The translations under genes and the position numbers were made by a program. From Isoetes taiwanensis (taxonomy: Eukaryota; Streptophyta; Lycopodiopsida; Isoetales; Isoetaceae), in assembly GCA_021234155.1 (NCBI GenBank), contig JAJEKV010000057.1, forward strand, positions 4,187,821-4,251,820: DNA of 64,000 nt, read 5' to 3'. Positions 35,950 to 45,529 of this stretch are shown in pieces. Under the pieces are notes generated by a model. The model was given only the letters and a program-made list of their open reading frames with translations. It searched no databases and had not been told where the DNA came from. The first letter of the stretch is position 1. Every line of letters begins with the position of its first letter.

Positions 35950-37600
35950 TTCAACCTATCTGCAAAGTGTGCACAGGAGGGGCGGATGGAGTGAACTACC
36001 CTAGCCATTGTTCTATGCCAGCCAACGCCATGTTATACTTTTGTCTGCTATTATCCGGAGGCCTTGACTGTCAGTCGACCCCCATGAGTCTGAGCCCGGG
36101 TAGAGCCTTTATTTATGGTGCATTTTCTTTGTTATGTTGGTATTCTGTTGTTAGTTGTATTGATGATGATGGGTCACCCTTCAAGGTGGTATATTATTTA
36201 TTAGTATTGTTGCCAGGTGCTAACATGTCTATACGCTTCCGCTATATAGGATTTCCATAGAAGGCATGGGACGAATGACACCTCAGTGTCCACCCAGATA
36301 TTTGGCCATCACAAGTGGTCCGAGTCAGACGGAGGGCCTTTCGTGGTGATGGGGTCGCCATGGGAGGGGAATTCCCCGTATTTATATGATGGGAGCATCG
36401 TATGGATTCGGGGAGCGTCAGATCCTTTAGAGCCTTGGTTTCTCTAGACTTATAAGAATTTGCTATAGATTCGCCTTAGAGATTAAGTCATGGCTTCATC
36501 TCATACATGTGCATGATTATAAGTGCATGAAGAATGATCTAACAATCATTGACATATTCATAAAATATAGCCCCAACTATGTTTGCACATTTTGGCATGC
36601 TTGTTTGGCACCAAATTGGTTGTCCAACAACAATTTTGGCCTCACTTTCAAAGTTTACATTTCAAATTCTTCACGGACCCTTGTCCCAACCCGTGGAACT
36701 TGAAATATTCTTGATAATTGTAGCTCATATGATAGAATAGATATGCAATATGCCTACAATATGCAACTATTACAACTGATGTATTGTGTAGCTTTTGCAA
36801 CTTGAAGATAAGATAAAGTTTTTAAGTAAGGCTTCAGTTTGATTCTGAAATTATCATGAGGAATTGATGGTGACTAAACCCAAGGGGATCAAGGTCGATA
36901 AACTTGTGCCTTTGCTCTTTGTGACGTTGGCTTTATCTACTACTGCACATTCTATAAGAGTTGAGGTTTCTCTAGACTATAAGAATTTGCCACAATTGAC
37001 GGGGTTGTGGCTTGCTCTACTACATGTGCATGATTACCAAAGTCTAAACCAACACATCATTGGCCTTATCTGCTACCTCAAAATTGTGGAGCTGTGGTTC
37101 CTCTAGTCCTAAAGAATTTGATATAAATTAACCTTAGAGACTAGGATGTGACTTCCCCAGGGATTTCACCTAGGCATATGGGGATACCTCATCTGAAGGG
37201 GTCACTAAAAAACCCCTGTATACGACTTTTTGGAGGTGGAAAACCCCTACATACATAAATGGGAAAAGCCAGTTTCGAAGCCCCCTACCGTAGATGTACT
37301 TATGGAATATCTTCGCTTTTACATACCTCTACCCGATCTTGTACTGACGTTTGCATACCCAAGGCTTATTTAAAGGAAAAATGGTGTTTAGAGAAATTTC
37401 ATAATGTTTTTCATGGATATTGCTTGCAAAGAATGGTTGGATTGTTGGGAATACGTATGGCATATTAGAATATGGCTCGGAATATGGCATATTGGAATAT
37501 TTAGAAATACTTAATGGGTAGGATATACGTTATGGAATACGTATGGTATACCTCAATGTTATGTTGGGGGTATATTGGGCATAATACCCCCATAATATAA
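35950..37600. other. No recognisable gene; weak internal repeats
   Basis: Short blocks around TTTCTCTAGACTTATAAGAATTTG recur in diverged form near 36440, 36967 and 37095, with CTACATGTGCATGATTA also repeated. No coding sense; the ~37440-37610 stretch is dominated by ATATGGCATATT-like strings. Confidence 0.4.
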
Positions 37601-37604
37601 TATG

Positions 37605-38133
37605 GCATATAAGAGGGTAATTTGCCTATTACAGAAACACAAAATAAAAACTATTATTGCATGGCTCGGGTTTCGAGCTCCAATTCTGCATGCAGCATTA
37701 TGAACATAATGGCATTCATAAACCCTTTGATTGGACGCTGCCCTTCTCCTATAAGAGAAGATTCTTCATCTTCTCTTCTCCCGGGCTCTTCTCACCAAAT
37801 TCTTCATCCCTTCTTCATTTTCTCGGCCAGATTGTTTGATCTTCCTTTCTTCCTTTCTTCATGGTGAGGCTCAAGTATACTGTCCGGAAGCCCAAATAAG
37901 AGGATGAGTCCTCTTCTTCCAGCCATCTGGGCATGCAAATGACTTTTGTGGCGAAATTTTCAGCCTTGGAGGTGGAGCGATTGCAGAGACAAAGAGCTTC
38001 AGTTTCGGATAAAGTGCAGCAGTGGGTTGATCGTGTTAATCCTGAAGATGGGTGTCTTTTGCAGATGAATATGGAAGCTGATGGGATTTACCTTCGTGTG
38101 GCTCTGAAGATGCCGCCTCCCGATTACTTTTAG
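37605..38133 (+). pseudogene. Small gene-like unit: TATA, pyrimidine leader, short ORF with one stop
   Basis: A CATATAAGAGG TATA-like box at ~37605 precedes a CT-rich leader (37740-37860) typical of plant 5' UTRs. The ATG at 37861 begins MVRLKYTVRKPK, then a TAA (one change from CAA), then the same frame runs open to the TAG at 38131 with a Ser-rich patch and LEVERLQRQRASVSDKVQQW, which looks helical. I recognise no family. It could be a decayed gene, the first exon of one, or a retroelement leader. Confidence 0.35.
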
Positions 38134-38620
38134 TGATCAAATCCTCTAAATACTAAGTTTTCTTTTTGCTGTACAGTTCAAAGTAGTTACTAAATCGGAT
38201 ATAAAGGATGCAGAGTGTGCACAGAAATCGGATATCCCTCTGTTTGGTCTCCTTCTGGGTTTCTAAAAATTGTCCAAGCTTTTTTTGTAAAAAGGCCGAA
38301 GTCGGGCTCCTAATCTACAGGCTTTTTGTGAAGCGTTTTGTTAAAAACATGCTTAGGTATTAATATAACATGGTTTTTGAATCTGGCAGTCTTCTTCATC
38401 TGAAATACAATTTTTGTAATAGTGTAAACTGTTAAGGTATAAATTCAGATTGTTTCTTGTATCAGATTTCTGGGTTTGTTATATTATATTGTTTTGTACT
38501 TTCTTTTATGTACTTCCTATTTATCTACTACAAGCAAATCCCAAGTAGATATACATTCAGCTACATTTAAGAATGATGAAACATAGGAACCATTTCACAT
38601 ACATGCAAACCATTTCAGAA

Positions 38621-38720
38621 ACCATTGCAAACAAATGAATACACTGAACTATTGCAAACAAATGAATAAACTGAACCATTGCAAACAAATGAATAAAATG
38701 AACCATTGCAAACAAAACAG
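38621..38720 (+). repeat. 27-bp tandem repeat, ~3.7 copies
   Basis: Units start at 38621, 38648, 38675 and 38702, with consensus ACCATTGCAAACAAATGAAT plus seven bases. Adjacent sequence is similar but irregular. Confidence 0.9.
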
Positions 38721-38917
38721 CAAACAAAGGAACAAAGCACACATACTAATACACCTCAATGAAAACAAATGAATGAACTGAATTAGAAAGCAAAGAAAGG
38801 AACAAATAAAAGAACTAATACACGTTAATGCAGACACAACAAAAAAATGCTGGAATTTGTATTGGGGTTTGCAGATGTTCATATACAGCAGATGTTCATA
38901 TACAGCACTTCTTACAT

Positions 38918-39660
38918 TTCATTTTTCAAGACTGATGCGATAGCCAAGAAACTCGACATTGTCCTGCCCGAACTAACACTTCTTGCATAAAGTCCATGTT
39001 TCCATAGCTTCTAAAGGACCTTCCTGACATGTTCTTCATGCTCCTCCAAAGTCTTCGGAAAAGCCAGAATATCATCTAGATAGATGATAACAAAGAGATC
39101 CAAAAACTCCCAAAAAACACTATTAGCCATGTGCTGAAAAACCGCAAGAGACTTGATAAGGCGAAAAGGCATGACGATATACTCAAAATGATCATACTGA
39201 GATCGAAATGCTGTCTTCCACTCATAACCTTCCCTGATAAGATTATAGGCACCTCGAAGGTTGATTTTCGTGAAGTATCGTGCACCTTGTAGCCGCTCAA
39301 GTAACTCTAGAATCAGAGGGAGAGGATACCAATTACGCACAATGATCTTGTTGAGGCCATGATAATCCACAACCAGCCGCAAAGAACCATCCTTCTTGAA
39401 AACAAAGAAGATGACAGCTCCTGCACGTGATTGAGAATGTGGATAAATCTAGTTGCAAGATTCTCCTCGATATAGGTCTGTAAAGTCTCCAATTCTGTTG
39501 GCGATAAGCTATAGATAGGGCCAAACGGCGGGGTTGTCCCTGGCTGAAGATCAATGAGGCAGTCATAGGGACGATGCTCCGGAAGCTTACTGGCTTTGAC
39601 CTTATCAAAAACATCGCTAAAATCCGTGTACTTATCAGGAAGGACAGGAGCAGACATTTC
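38918..39660 (-). pseudogene. Family A reverse transcriptase
   Basis: In order on the minus strand: [46 protein letters not shown], then after a frameshift [68 protein letters not shown], and [19 protein letters not shown] with the intact catalytic YLDD. EFLGYRIS follows in another frame near 38930. The first RT motif is scrambled by indels around 39385-39440. Confidence 0.88.
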
Positions 39661-39999
39661 CGAAGCAGAGCTGGTCGAAGGATGGACTTAAATTGCAAAT
39701 GCTGAACTGGGATCTTGCCTACTAGATCTGATAAACTTGTGAAGAGGGATCTTCGAGATACGGAGTTGAGGGCGCGAAGAAGCCTCTATAGAAGCAGGAG
39801 CAAGAACATGAACATGAGCAGGAGTAGGAGAAACTGGAACAGGAACTAGAGCAGGAACTAGAGCAAGAACTGGAACACGAACTGGAGCTGGGACATCATC
39901 TAGAACATGGTCAGAATCTGAGACATGAATTGGAGTAGAGACAAGAGCCGAATCGGGATGTAGAGCAGAAACAGGAATAACAAGGACAGAATCAGGAGC

Positions 40000-40450
40000 C
40001 TACGATACTGTACGAACTGAAGTAGATATTGGTGCAGAGGCCTGAATTGCAGATGAACTGGAACTAAAGCTTGAACCAGCAAACTGAAAGGATCTAGTAC
40101 GCCAATCAATCTGTGGGTTATATAGCTCAAGCCAGGGCAGACCTAAGACTACTGGTACATGTGGGCTAGCGATGAGATTGAAGGACATGCTACAAGAAGC
40201 TCCTTCGAACAAAACGTGAAGAGATGTAGTACATTCTGTGACTGCGCCTGAACCGATCTCACACCCATCAATCACATTAACAGAGCTAGAATGCTCGTTC
40301 CTGCTTCTAGAAATGGCATGCTCAGTAGCAAACATACTATTCATGAAGCAGGCATTCGCACCACAATCAAGTTGCGCCAGCGTCTCTATCCTTCCAACCT
40401 CCGACTCCAATAAAATAGAGATAAAAAATTCTTTACTGACCTTGTCCGAG
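40000..40450 (-). pseudogene. Family A protease region
   Basis: The frame reads ETLAQLDCGANACFMN (D-C-G-A at the active site instead of D-S/T-G-A), then about 75 residues on PVVLGLPWLELYNPQIDW, the conserved closing segment of Ty3 retropepsins. It keeps a long open frame (about 135 codons). It follows zinc-knuckle debris and a V.VVGVSRRL.DIP segment also found in copy C at 54030. Confidence 0.8.
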
Positions 40451-40589
40451 GGAATAAAACCTTCATATATGTGGGAGGAGTTGAAGGAATGTCAGACAAC
40501 CGTCGAGAGACCCCTACTACTTGGATGGGGCTCGAACGGTTTGATCGCTTATAGGGCATCCACAAGCAATATGGCCAGTCCCTCCACAA

Positions 40590-41400
40590 TAGAGGCAGAG
40601 ATTAGCCTCTCTTCGGCATTGCTTCTCAGCTGCAGACAAGGGCCCTCGAATCACATCATCAATTCGTATAGGCACTAGACCAACTGATTCTGAGGACGTG
40701 GGCAGTGCAAAAACTGTTGTGATCGCTGAAGCTTGGGAAGTAAAGAAACATGTTGATTTCGTTTTTCTTGCCTATGCTCAAAAAGACAGTTATCACAATG
40801 AACCGCAAACTTTATAGCCTCATCCAAAGTTCTGGGATCCTCCAACAACATATCCTTTATATCCTCGTGGAGCCCTCTTCGAAAACAGTCCCGAAGAGCC
40901 GCATCTTTCCAGGCTGTATCTATGGCAATCTGTCAGAACTCAGAAGTATAAATTGAAGCCAGACGAGAACCTTGCCTGAGGTTGCCAAGCTTGGTTACTG
41001 CTGTGCGTTGCCGATCATGTCTCTAAAACATGCCTCAAGTTCAGCAGTAAATAAAGCAACTTTTTGCAACTCGAGAACCCCTTTCTCCAGCAGGGGGCAA
41101 ACCAACTCAAGGCTGACCCAGAAAGAAGAGGGTCAACTAGTCTGACCTGTTCCCATACCTCTGTGAGGATGGAGCCGAATAACAAGCCGAATCTGATTCA
41201 AAAAACCTCAGAGCCTGGATCTAGTGCCATCAATTTTTTCTAACAGAAGGTTCCGATGACCTCCTCCCGAAGCTAGAGGCTGACTCATGAGAAGCTACGC
41301 GTTCCTAGAGCTCCTTATTATCCAACTGCAACTGCTGGCATACTTGAATAAATTGCTGGATCTGCTGTAATAAGGATGAAACCTCCTCCATAGACATAGG
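40590..41400 (-). pseudogene. Family A gag
   Basis: The likely ATG is at about 41399 (MSMEEVSSLLQQIQQFIQ), followed by a coiled-coil-like stretch (QQLQLDNKELQERV). The gag core DCFRRGLHEDIKDMLLEDPRTLDEAIKFA.. lies near 40800-40880. Several stops and frameshifts lie between. The same gag core recurs in copy C (FGRGLCEDVKVMLL). Confidence 0.7.
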
Positions 41401-41473
41401 AATCGCCCAATATGGGTAAAGAAATCCTTAGGATCAGAGCAGGCAAGAACCGGTAAGGGATTCCGGTCCAAAC

Positions 41474-41778
41474 TGTCATGAACCTACGCAAGAACGAGGA
41501 AAATACGTAAGAATATGGAAGAAATATGCCAAGATCAGAAAAGAATCTGATATATGAACAGAAATCAAGCATACAATGGCCCGAAGGCAAGCAGGAACAT
41601 GAGATAGATGCTTAGAAGGCTCAAGACTGACGTTGAGCCGGAATGGTTCGACAAGAAGGAGGTGCCTCCTTATATATCTAGGCCGACGGTCAGAATCATG
41701 CCACTTCAATGGATGAGATCACGCCACGTGTCATGCATGCATGTAGGTTCCAGAATGTTCTAGAACCGCCTGGGAACA
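41474..41778 (-). repeat. Family A LTR (5' LTR), TG...CA ends
   Basis: On the minus strand the LTR starts TGTTCCCAGG (41778) and ends GGTTCATGACA (41474). The same layout is present at 53107-53381 in copy C (TGTTTCTAGG to TTTGCAACA). Shared inside: TTC/GAA heat-shock-like array, ACCTACATGCAT, a TATATA box (near 41676), GAACCATTCC and AGCCTTCTA. I see no tRNA-iMet primer site just inside. Confidence 0.7.
41748..41765 (-). promoter_or_regulatory. Perfect four-unit heat shock element in the LTR
   Basis: TTCCAGAATGTTCTAGAA is exactly TTCnnGAAnnTTCnnGAA, the ideal binding site for trimeric heat shock factor. It lies about 70-80 bases upstream of the TATATA box of the LTR promoter in the element's own direction. 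In copy C the same position (53120-53137) keeps three of four units. Confidence 0.7.
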
Positions 41779-41903
41779 CCATAGATCTGGCTTTGAGCTC
41801 AAATTTCAAAATGCAAGCACAAGAACGAAAACTGGAAACAGAGGTTGAAGAAGATTGAGGAAAATTCTCAGAAAAAACAAGGCATTTTTCTTTAATTATG
41901 TGC

Positions 41904-42011
41904 TAGGTAACCGGTCGGATTGAGGGGTTTCCGGCCGATAAACTGGCAGGCAGATCCGTCAGCAGCGGTGCCGCCTGCCGGTTTACCGGCCAAAATCCGG
42001 CCGGCTACCAA
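41904..42011. repeat. Inverted-repeat hairpin next to the LTR
   Basis: The left arm (GGTAACCGG.CGGATT ... GGCCGATAAACTGGCAGGC) pairs imperfectly with the right arm (GCCTGCCGGTTTACCGGCC ... AATCCGGCCGGCTACC); the centre is about 41956-41970. GC-rich in an AT-rich region. It could be a foldback MITE or a small-RNA hairpin. Confidence 0.6.
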
Positions 42012-42253
42012 ATGTAAGCAGGCATGTCATTGAAATCCTGTTAACCTACCCTAATTTATATTTTTTTCAGCCGACATTTCTTTTCCTTTTCCTCTGGTGA
42101 TGGAGATCATCCATTGAAACATTGCAAGCCATTTTGTGATTTTAAAATTGTTGTGTGAAGAACATCTATGGATTCTGCCCCGAAGTTCGTTTGAGTTCAT
42201 TAAGTAGGCCTGTTATTTTCGATGCCACTATTGGCCATGAAATGGAGCCAGCT

Positions 42254-43145
42254 TAGACATTTAGGCATGACATCAACAGTTTCAACACTTTTATCTTCCA
42301 ACTTTTTGGCAGAGGCATATTGAAATGCTTTGAAAGGATGAAAGATGAGGAGATTCCATTTATATTTTGTGCAATGCTTTGAGGTGAAGGAGAAGTACTC
42401 AAATATGTTGGTTGCAAGGTCGTTAGCTTTCTGAGTTGTTTAGCAGATGTCGGATAGGTTTTAATCGTGCATCAATTTTCCATTTGGCACACTGTTTTGA
42501 CATATAACTATGCATTCACCTGCATCTCTCTTAATGTTAGAAATTCAACTCTCAGAGGCGTGTAACTACAGACATTTTGGAATGACCAACTCCATCATAA
42601 GCCTGAAAGGAGCAAAATATATAACCCACACCTATTCACCATGTTCACCTCCTTAAAGAAGTTTTTAGATTCGCCATGAGGCAGGAGTCACAAAACTTAA
42701 GCTGGAATCACACTAACTATGAAATCATGCTAAGATTAAATTTTTGGAGTTCTAGTAATTTGTAGAATCTTTCATAGTAACAGAAACATTTTAAATTTCT
42801 TCTAGAGCAGCAATTAGACTGCTTTGCAAAGAATTGAGATTTCCATTTTTTTCTATGCTCATCGTGAAGAGCATGAAAAAATAAGGATCAAATGCTACTC
42901 TAGAGGTAACCCCAGTAAACATTTAAGATAGGTGTGGCAAGGCAAGGGTCTAAACTAAATGCAAATTCAATCCCGAGAGACTAGAAATAAGCGAAACTGA
43001 AGCAAATCCAAAAGAATGGTTCGTAAAAAAAATAGAAATAGAGGTTAAACGACATTGATCTCCTCCTGCAAGGATATTCAGATAAGCCATGGAATCTTGC
43101 CTCTGGCAATTATTAATGGGATAGGGTAAAAAGCTCGGAATTGTT
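42254..43145. repeat. Composite dispersed repeat
   Basis: 42254-42483 matches 46424-46656; 42506-42545 matches 47027-47068; and 42543-43145 matches 59093-59690, all in the same orientation. So this locus joins parts found separately elsewhere, as a deletion derivative of one long parent would. The 59-kb copy runs on into a LINE ORF1-like pseudogene, suggesting the parent is LINE-related. No coding sense here. Confidence 0.65.
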
Positions 43146-43148
43146 GTT

Positions 43149-43162
43149 GGGGGGGGGGGGGG
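43149..43162 (+). repeat. Poly-G run
   Basis: Fourteen G's in a row, exactly where similarity to the 59-kb copy of the repeat ends. Confidence 0.9.
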
Positions 43163-43164
43163 TT

Positions 43165-45000
43165 AGACAAGCCTAATAATTATTGGAAAAAAGTGTTGTC
43201 ATGTTTAGAGACAAAACAATCATGTGGTGTAAAGTTAAGAAACAATTTTCTACCAGAAAAGGGTTATCAAGGAGCTAATACATCCAAGAGAGTTGAGCAG
43301 AGTCCCAACAATAGCCCCAAATGATTTATAAAAAGCAAGACTTTAAAACTGATGTGGTTTGACTTTCCTGAGTGGGATCCTTTCAAGGATATCAAGGAAG
43401 GCCACTTTATGCTAGTCAGACCTGATGATGATGATTGTTCAATATAGTTAGAAATGATACTCATTCACATTACCACCACCATGCCTGATGGCCAGGAGGT
43501 GCATCCTCAATTCAAAGTTCAATATTGAGAGCCCGTTGGTAGGTATAAGAAAGGCAAATTAAAAGAGCAGTACTCCAACTACTGGAAGAGAATGGAAAAA
43601 GAACGTTGGTGATCCTAAGACAAGAGAATTGATGATGTGGTATAGTTATACCCTACTTGTCATGTTGCAAAGGACAAGATGCACAAGATCCTCAAGAAGG
43701 AAACAGATAAAGCCATGAGCAACCTCCAAAGCCATAGCATTGTATGAAAGTAAATAATTTTTTGTTGTCTATATATCTAGAAGATCTTTATAAAGATTCT
43801 TCTTGTTGTATCATTGAAACAATCTAATAGCAATTCAATGCTAACTTAATAGTAATGTGTAATTTTTTAATAGCAAGTTCTACATCCAGAATTGTGAAAT
43901 GCATACATGATATTAATATTTTGTGTATTTAAACTAAAGGAACAAGCAATATAAGAAAACAAATCTAATATTCGCAAACTAAACTAAGGCCTAAATCACA
44001 CTACAGGCCAAACTGAAAAAATGTAAAAGAGGAACCAATAGAAAAATGCCATTTGGAGTTTAGGCATGCACCACATATCACATCTAGGGTGCCAAATGCA
44101 CAATCAGTCTTTTGGCACCCTTGTATTTTTGGACGGGGGATTTTCCCTGTCCCAACTTTTGGCAGGCACCACGTCATCCACTTGCTCGTGCAATCCGACG
44201 GGAGATCATGCCCTGAAATTACCTGTTCATGCAATCTGGCGGAGTCGAGATGAATCCGTGATATGTAGTTTGAAAATCATTGGAAAAATTGGTGAAAATC
44301 AATGGCAAATATGTGAAATCGATGGCAGATCTGTGAAAGACGGTGGATTTCTGTGATGGCCTTTCTGCAAAGTACAGCCGAGATGATCAAGAGGAATCGA
44401 TAAAAGATTATGGTCTTTGCAAAAATCGCATCAGAACTTATACTTGCATCAGAGCTTTTCTGTTCTATTCTATTCTATTCATTAGAGCTTTTCAATCTTG
44501 AATTTCAATCAGATTTGGGATAATATTGGTAGGGCTTTTGGCATACATATGAGCAGGAAGCTATTTCAGCTTAGATTTTAGAAATAAACTGATTTTCATG
44601 AAGTCAGAAGGATTAAAAACAATCACAAAAGCTTTATCAATCTTCATTAGGGTTTGTCACAAATTATTACTGCTTGTATGGCAGATGACATGGAAGGCTT
44701 TTTAGAAAATTTAGACATGATAGTGTGATATTGAATAGTGGCAAAATGTTTTTTGGGGCTAAACACCCACCTAAACTTGCCACGTATTTAATTGAGTTTA
44801 GCCATAATGCGATTTCACCCTAATATACATATATGAATTTTTATATCCAAAAGCATATACGCAAATTCACATCACATTCAATATAATTTGAAATCCAAAG
44901 TAAATTCCTTAAAAACATTAAGGCAATGAAGCACATGAATTCAGATTTCCATTACGAGCTATGTACATAGTCTTATTGACTTGTCTAGTTTTGTGCAACT
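43165..45000. other. No recognisable gene
   Basis: Only short frames; a TTCTA microsatellite (TCTATTCTATTCTATTC) lies at 44461-44478 without LINE terminal sequence beside it. Confidence 0.4.
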
Positions 45001-45008
45001 ATCATATC

Positions 45009-45398
45009 TCAATACCATGGATAATATGGTATGAAATATGGCGAATAATATGGTCCATGATTTGTCGGCTGAGGATATGGATTAAACATTGGTGGCCCAA
45101 ACTTTGACGGATAATTACCAACTGGAACATTAGTATTAGAAGAATCCCCCATTTTTGCAACTTTATTTCCATTTTCCGTGCCATGAGAAACATGTCGAGG
45201 AGGATAATAACCATGACGACCACCATAGCCACCGTGGCCATAGCTTGGAAAACCATAACCAGGAAATCCCCCATAGCCATACTCGTGTCCAGGAGTTCCG
45301 TAACCATCACCATAGGAAAAAGGGGGCATCCTGGCCTGGGCCACCGATGCTAATACCATTAATGCCAAAACCACAATGACCAACATATTTTGCTTCAT
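45009..45398 (-). CDS. Secreted glycine/tyrosine-rich protein
   Basis: A single-exon frame of 129 residues. I chose the ATG at 45398 because it gives a clean signal peptide (MKQNMLVIVVLALMVLASVAQA, cut before RMPPF); an upstream in-frame ATG would bury it. The mature part is rich in Gly, Tyr, Pro and His (YGYGGFPGYGFPSYGHGGYGG), then a polar stretch (GTENGNKVAKMGDSSN), and a Pro/Tyr tail (NHGPYYSPYFIPYYPWY). This is the make-up of plant cell-wall structural GRPs, where Tyr may be cross-linked. No catalytic domain. Cell-wall or extracellular location is inferred from the signal peptide. Confidence 0.75.
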   Translation of the reverse strand: MKQNMLVIVVLALMVLASVAQARMPPFSYGDGYGTPGHEYGYGGFPGYGFPSYGHGGYGGRHGYYPPRHVSHGTENGNKVAKMGDSSNTNVPVGNYPSKFGPPMFNPYPQPTNHGPYYSPYFIPYYPWY

Positions 45399-45529
45399 AT
45401 TCGATTCGATGGAGGTGATTAGGCCTTTATGTACTAGTAGCATCATTCCACTTGGCATAAAATTAGTTAGCATAATGTTGACTCCTTGTTTAATTGAACT
45501 ACATCTACAGTTGTGAACTGCATGCATGA

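Larger units (their letters stand above)
38915..41778 (-). mobile_element. Ty3/gypsy retrotransposon (family A), minus strand, 3'-truncated
   Basis: Reading leftwards on the minus strand: LTR (41778-41474), gag from about 41399, zinc-knuckle region, protease near 40375, a low-complexity Val/Pro/Ala linker, and RT to about 38918, where homology stops without RNase H, integrase or 3' LTR. Two further partial copies of the family lie at 51.9-52.6 and 53.1-55.3 kb. The RT ([37 protein letters not shown]) resembles Ty3 elements common in fungi more than typical seed-plant ones. Several frameshifts: a dead copy. Confidence 0.88.

Noticed and set aside
38560-38880. CRISPR-like 27-bp repeats
   Set aside because: Units are adjacent without unique spacers and the context is a plant genome; this is a minisatellite.
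44461-44478. TTCTA repeat as a LINE tail in plus orientation
   Set aside because: The conserved LINE terminus is absent beside it, so it is only a microsatellite.
45399-45527. Longer N-terminus for the glycine-rich protein
   Set aside because: It would place 43 residues before an excellent signal peptide.
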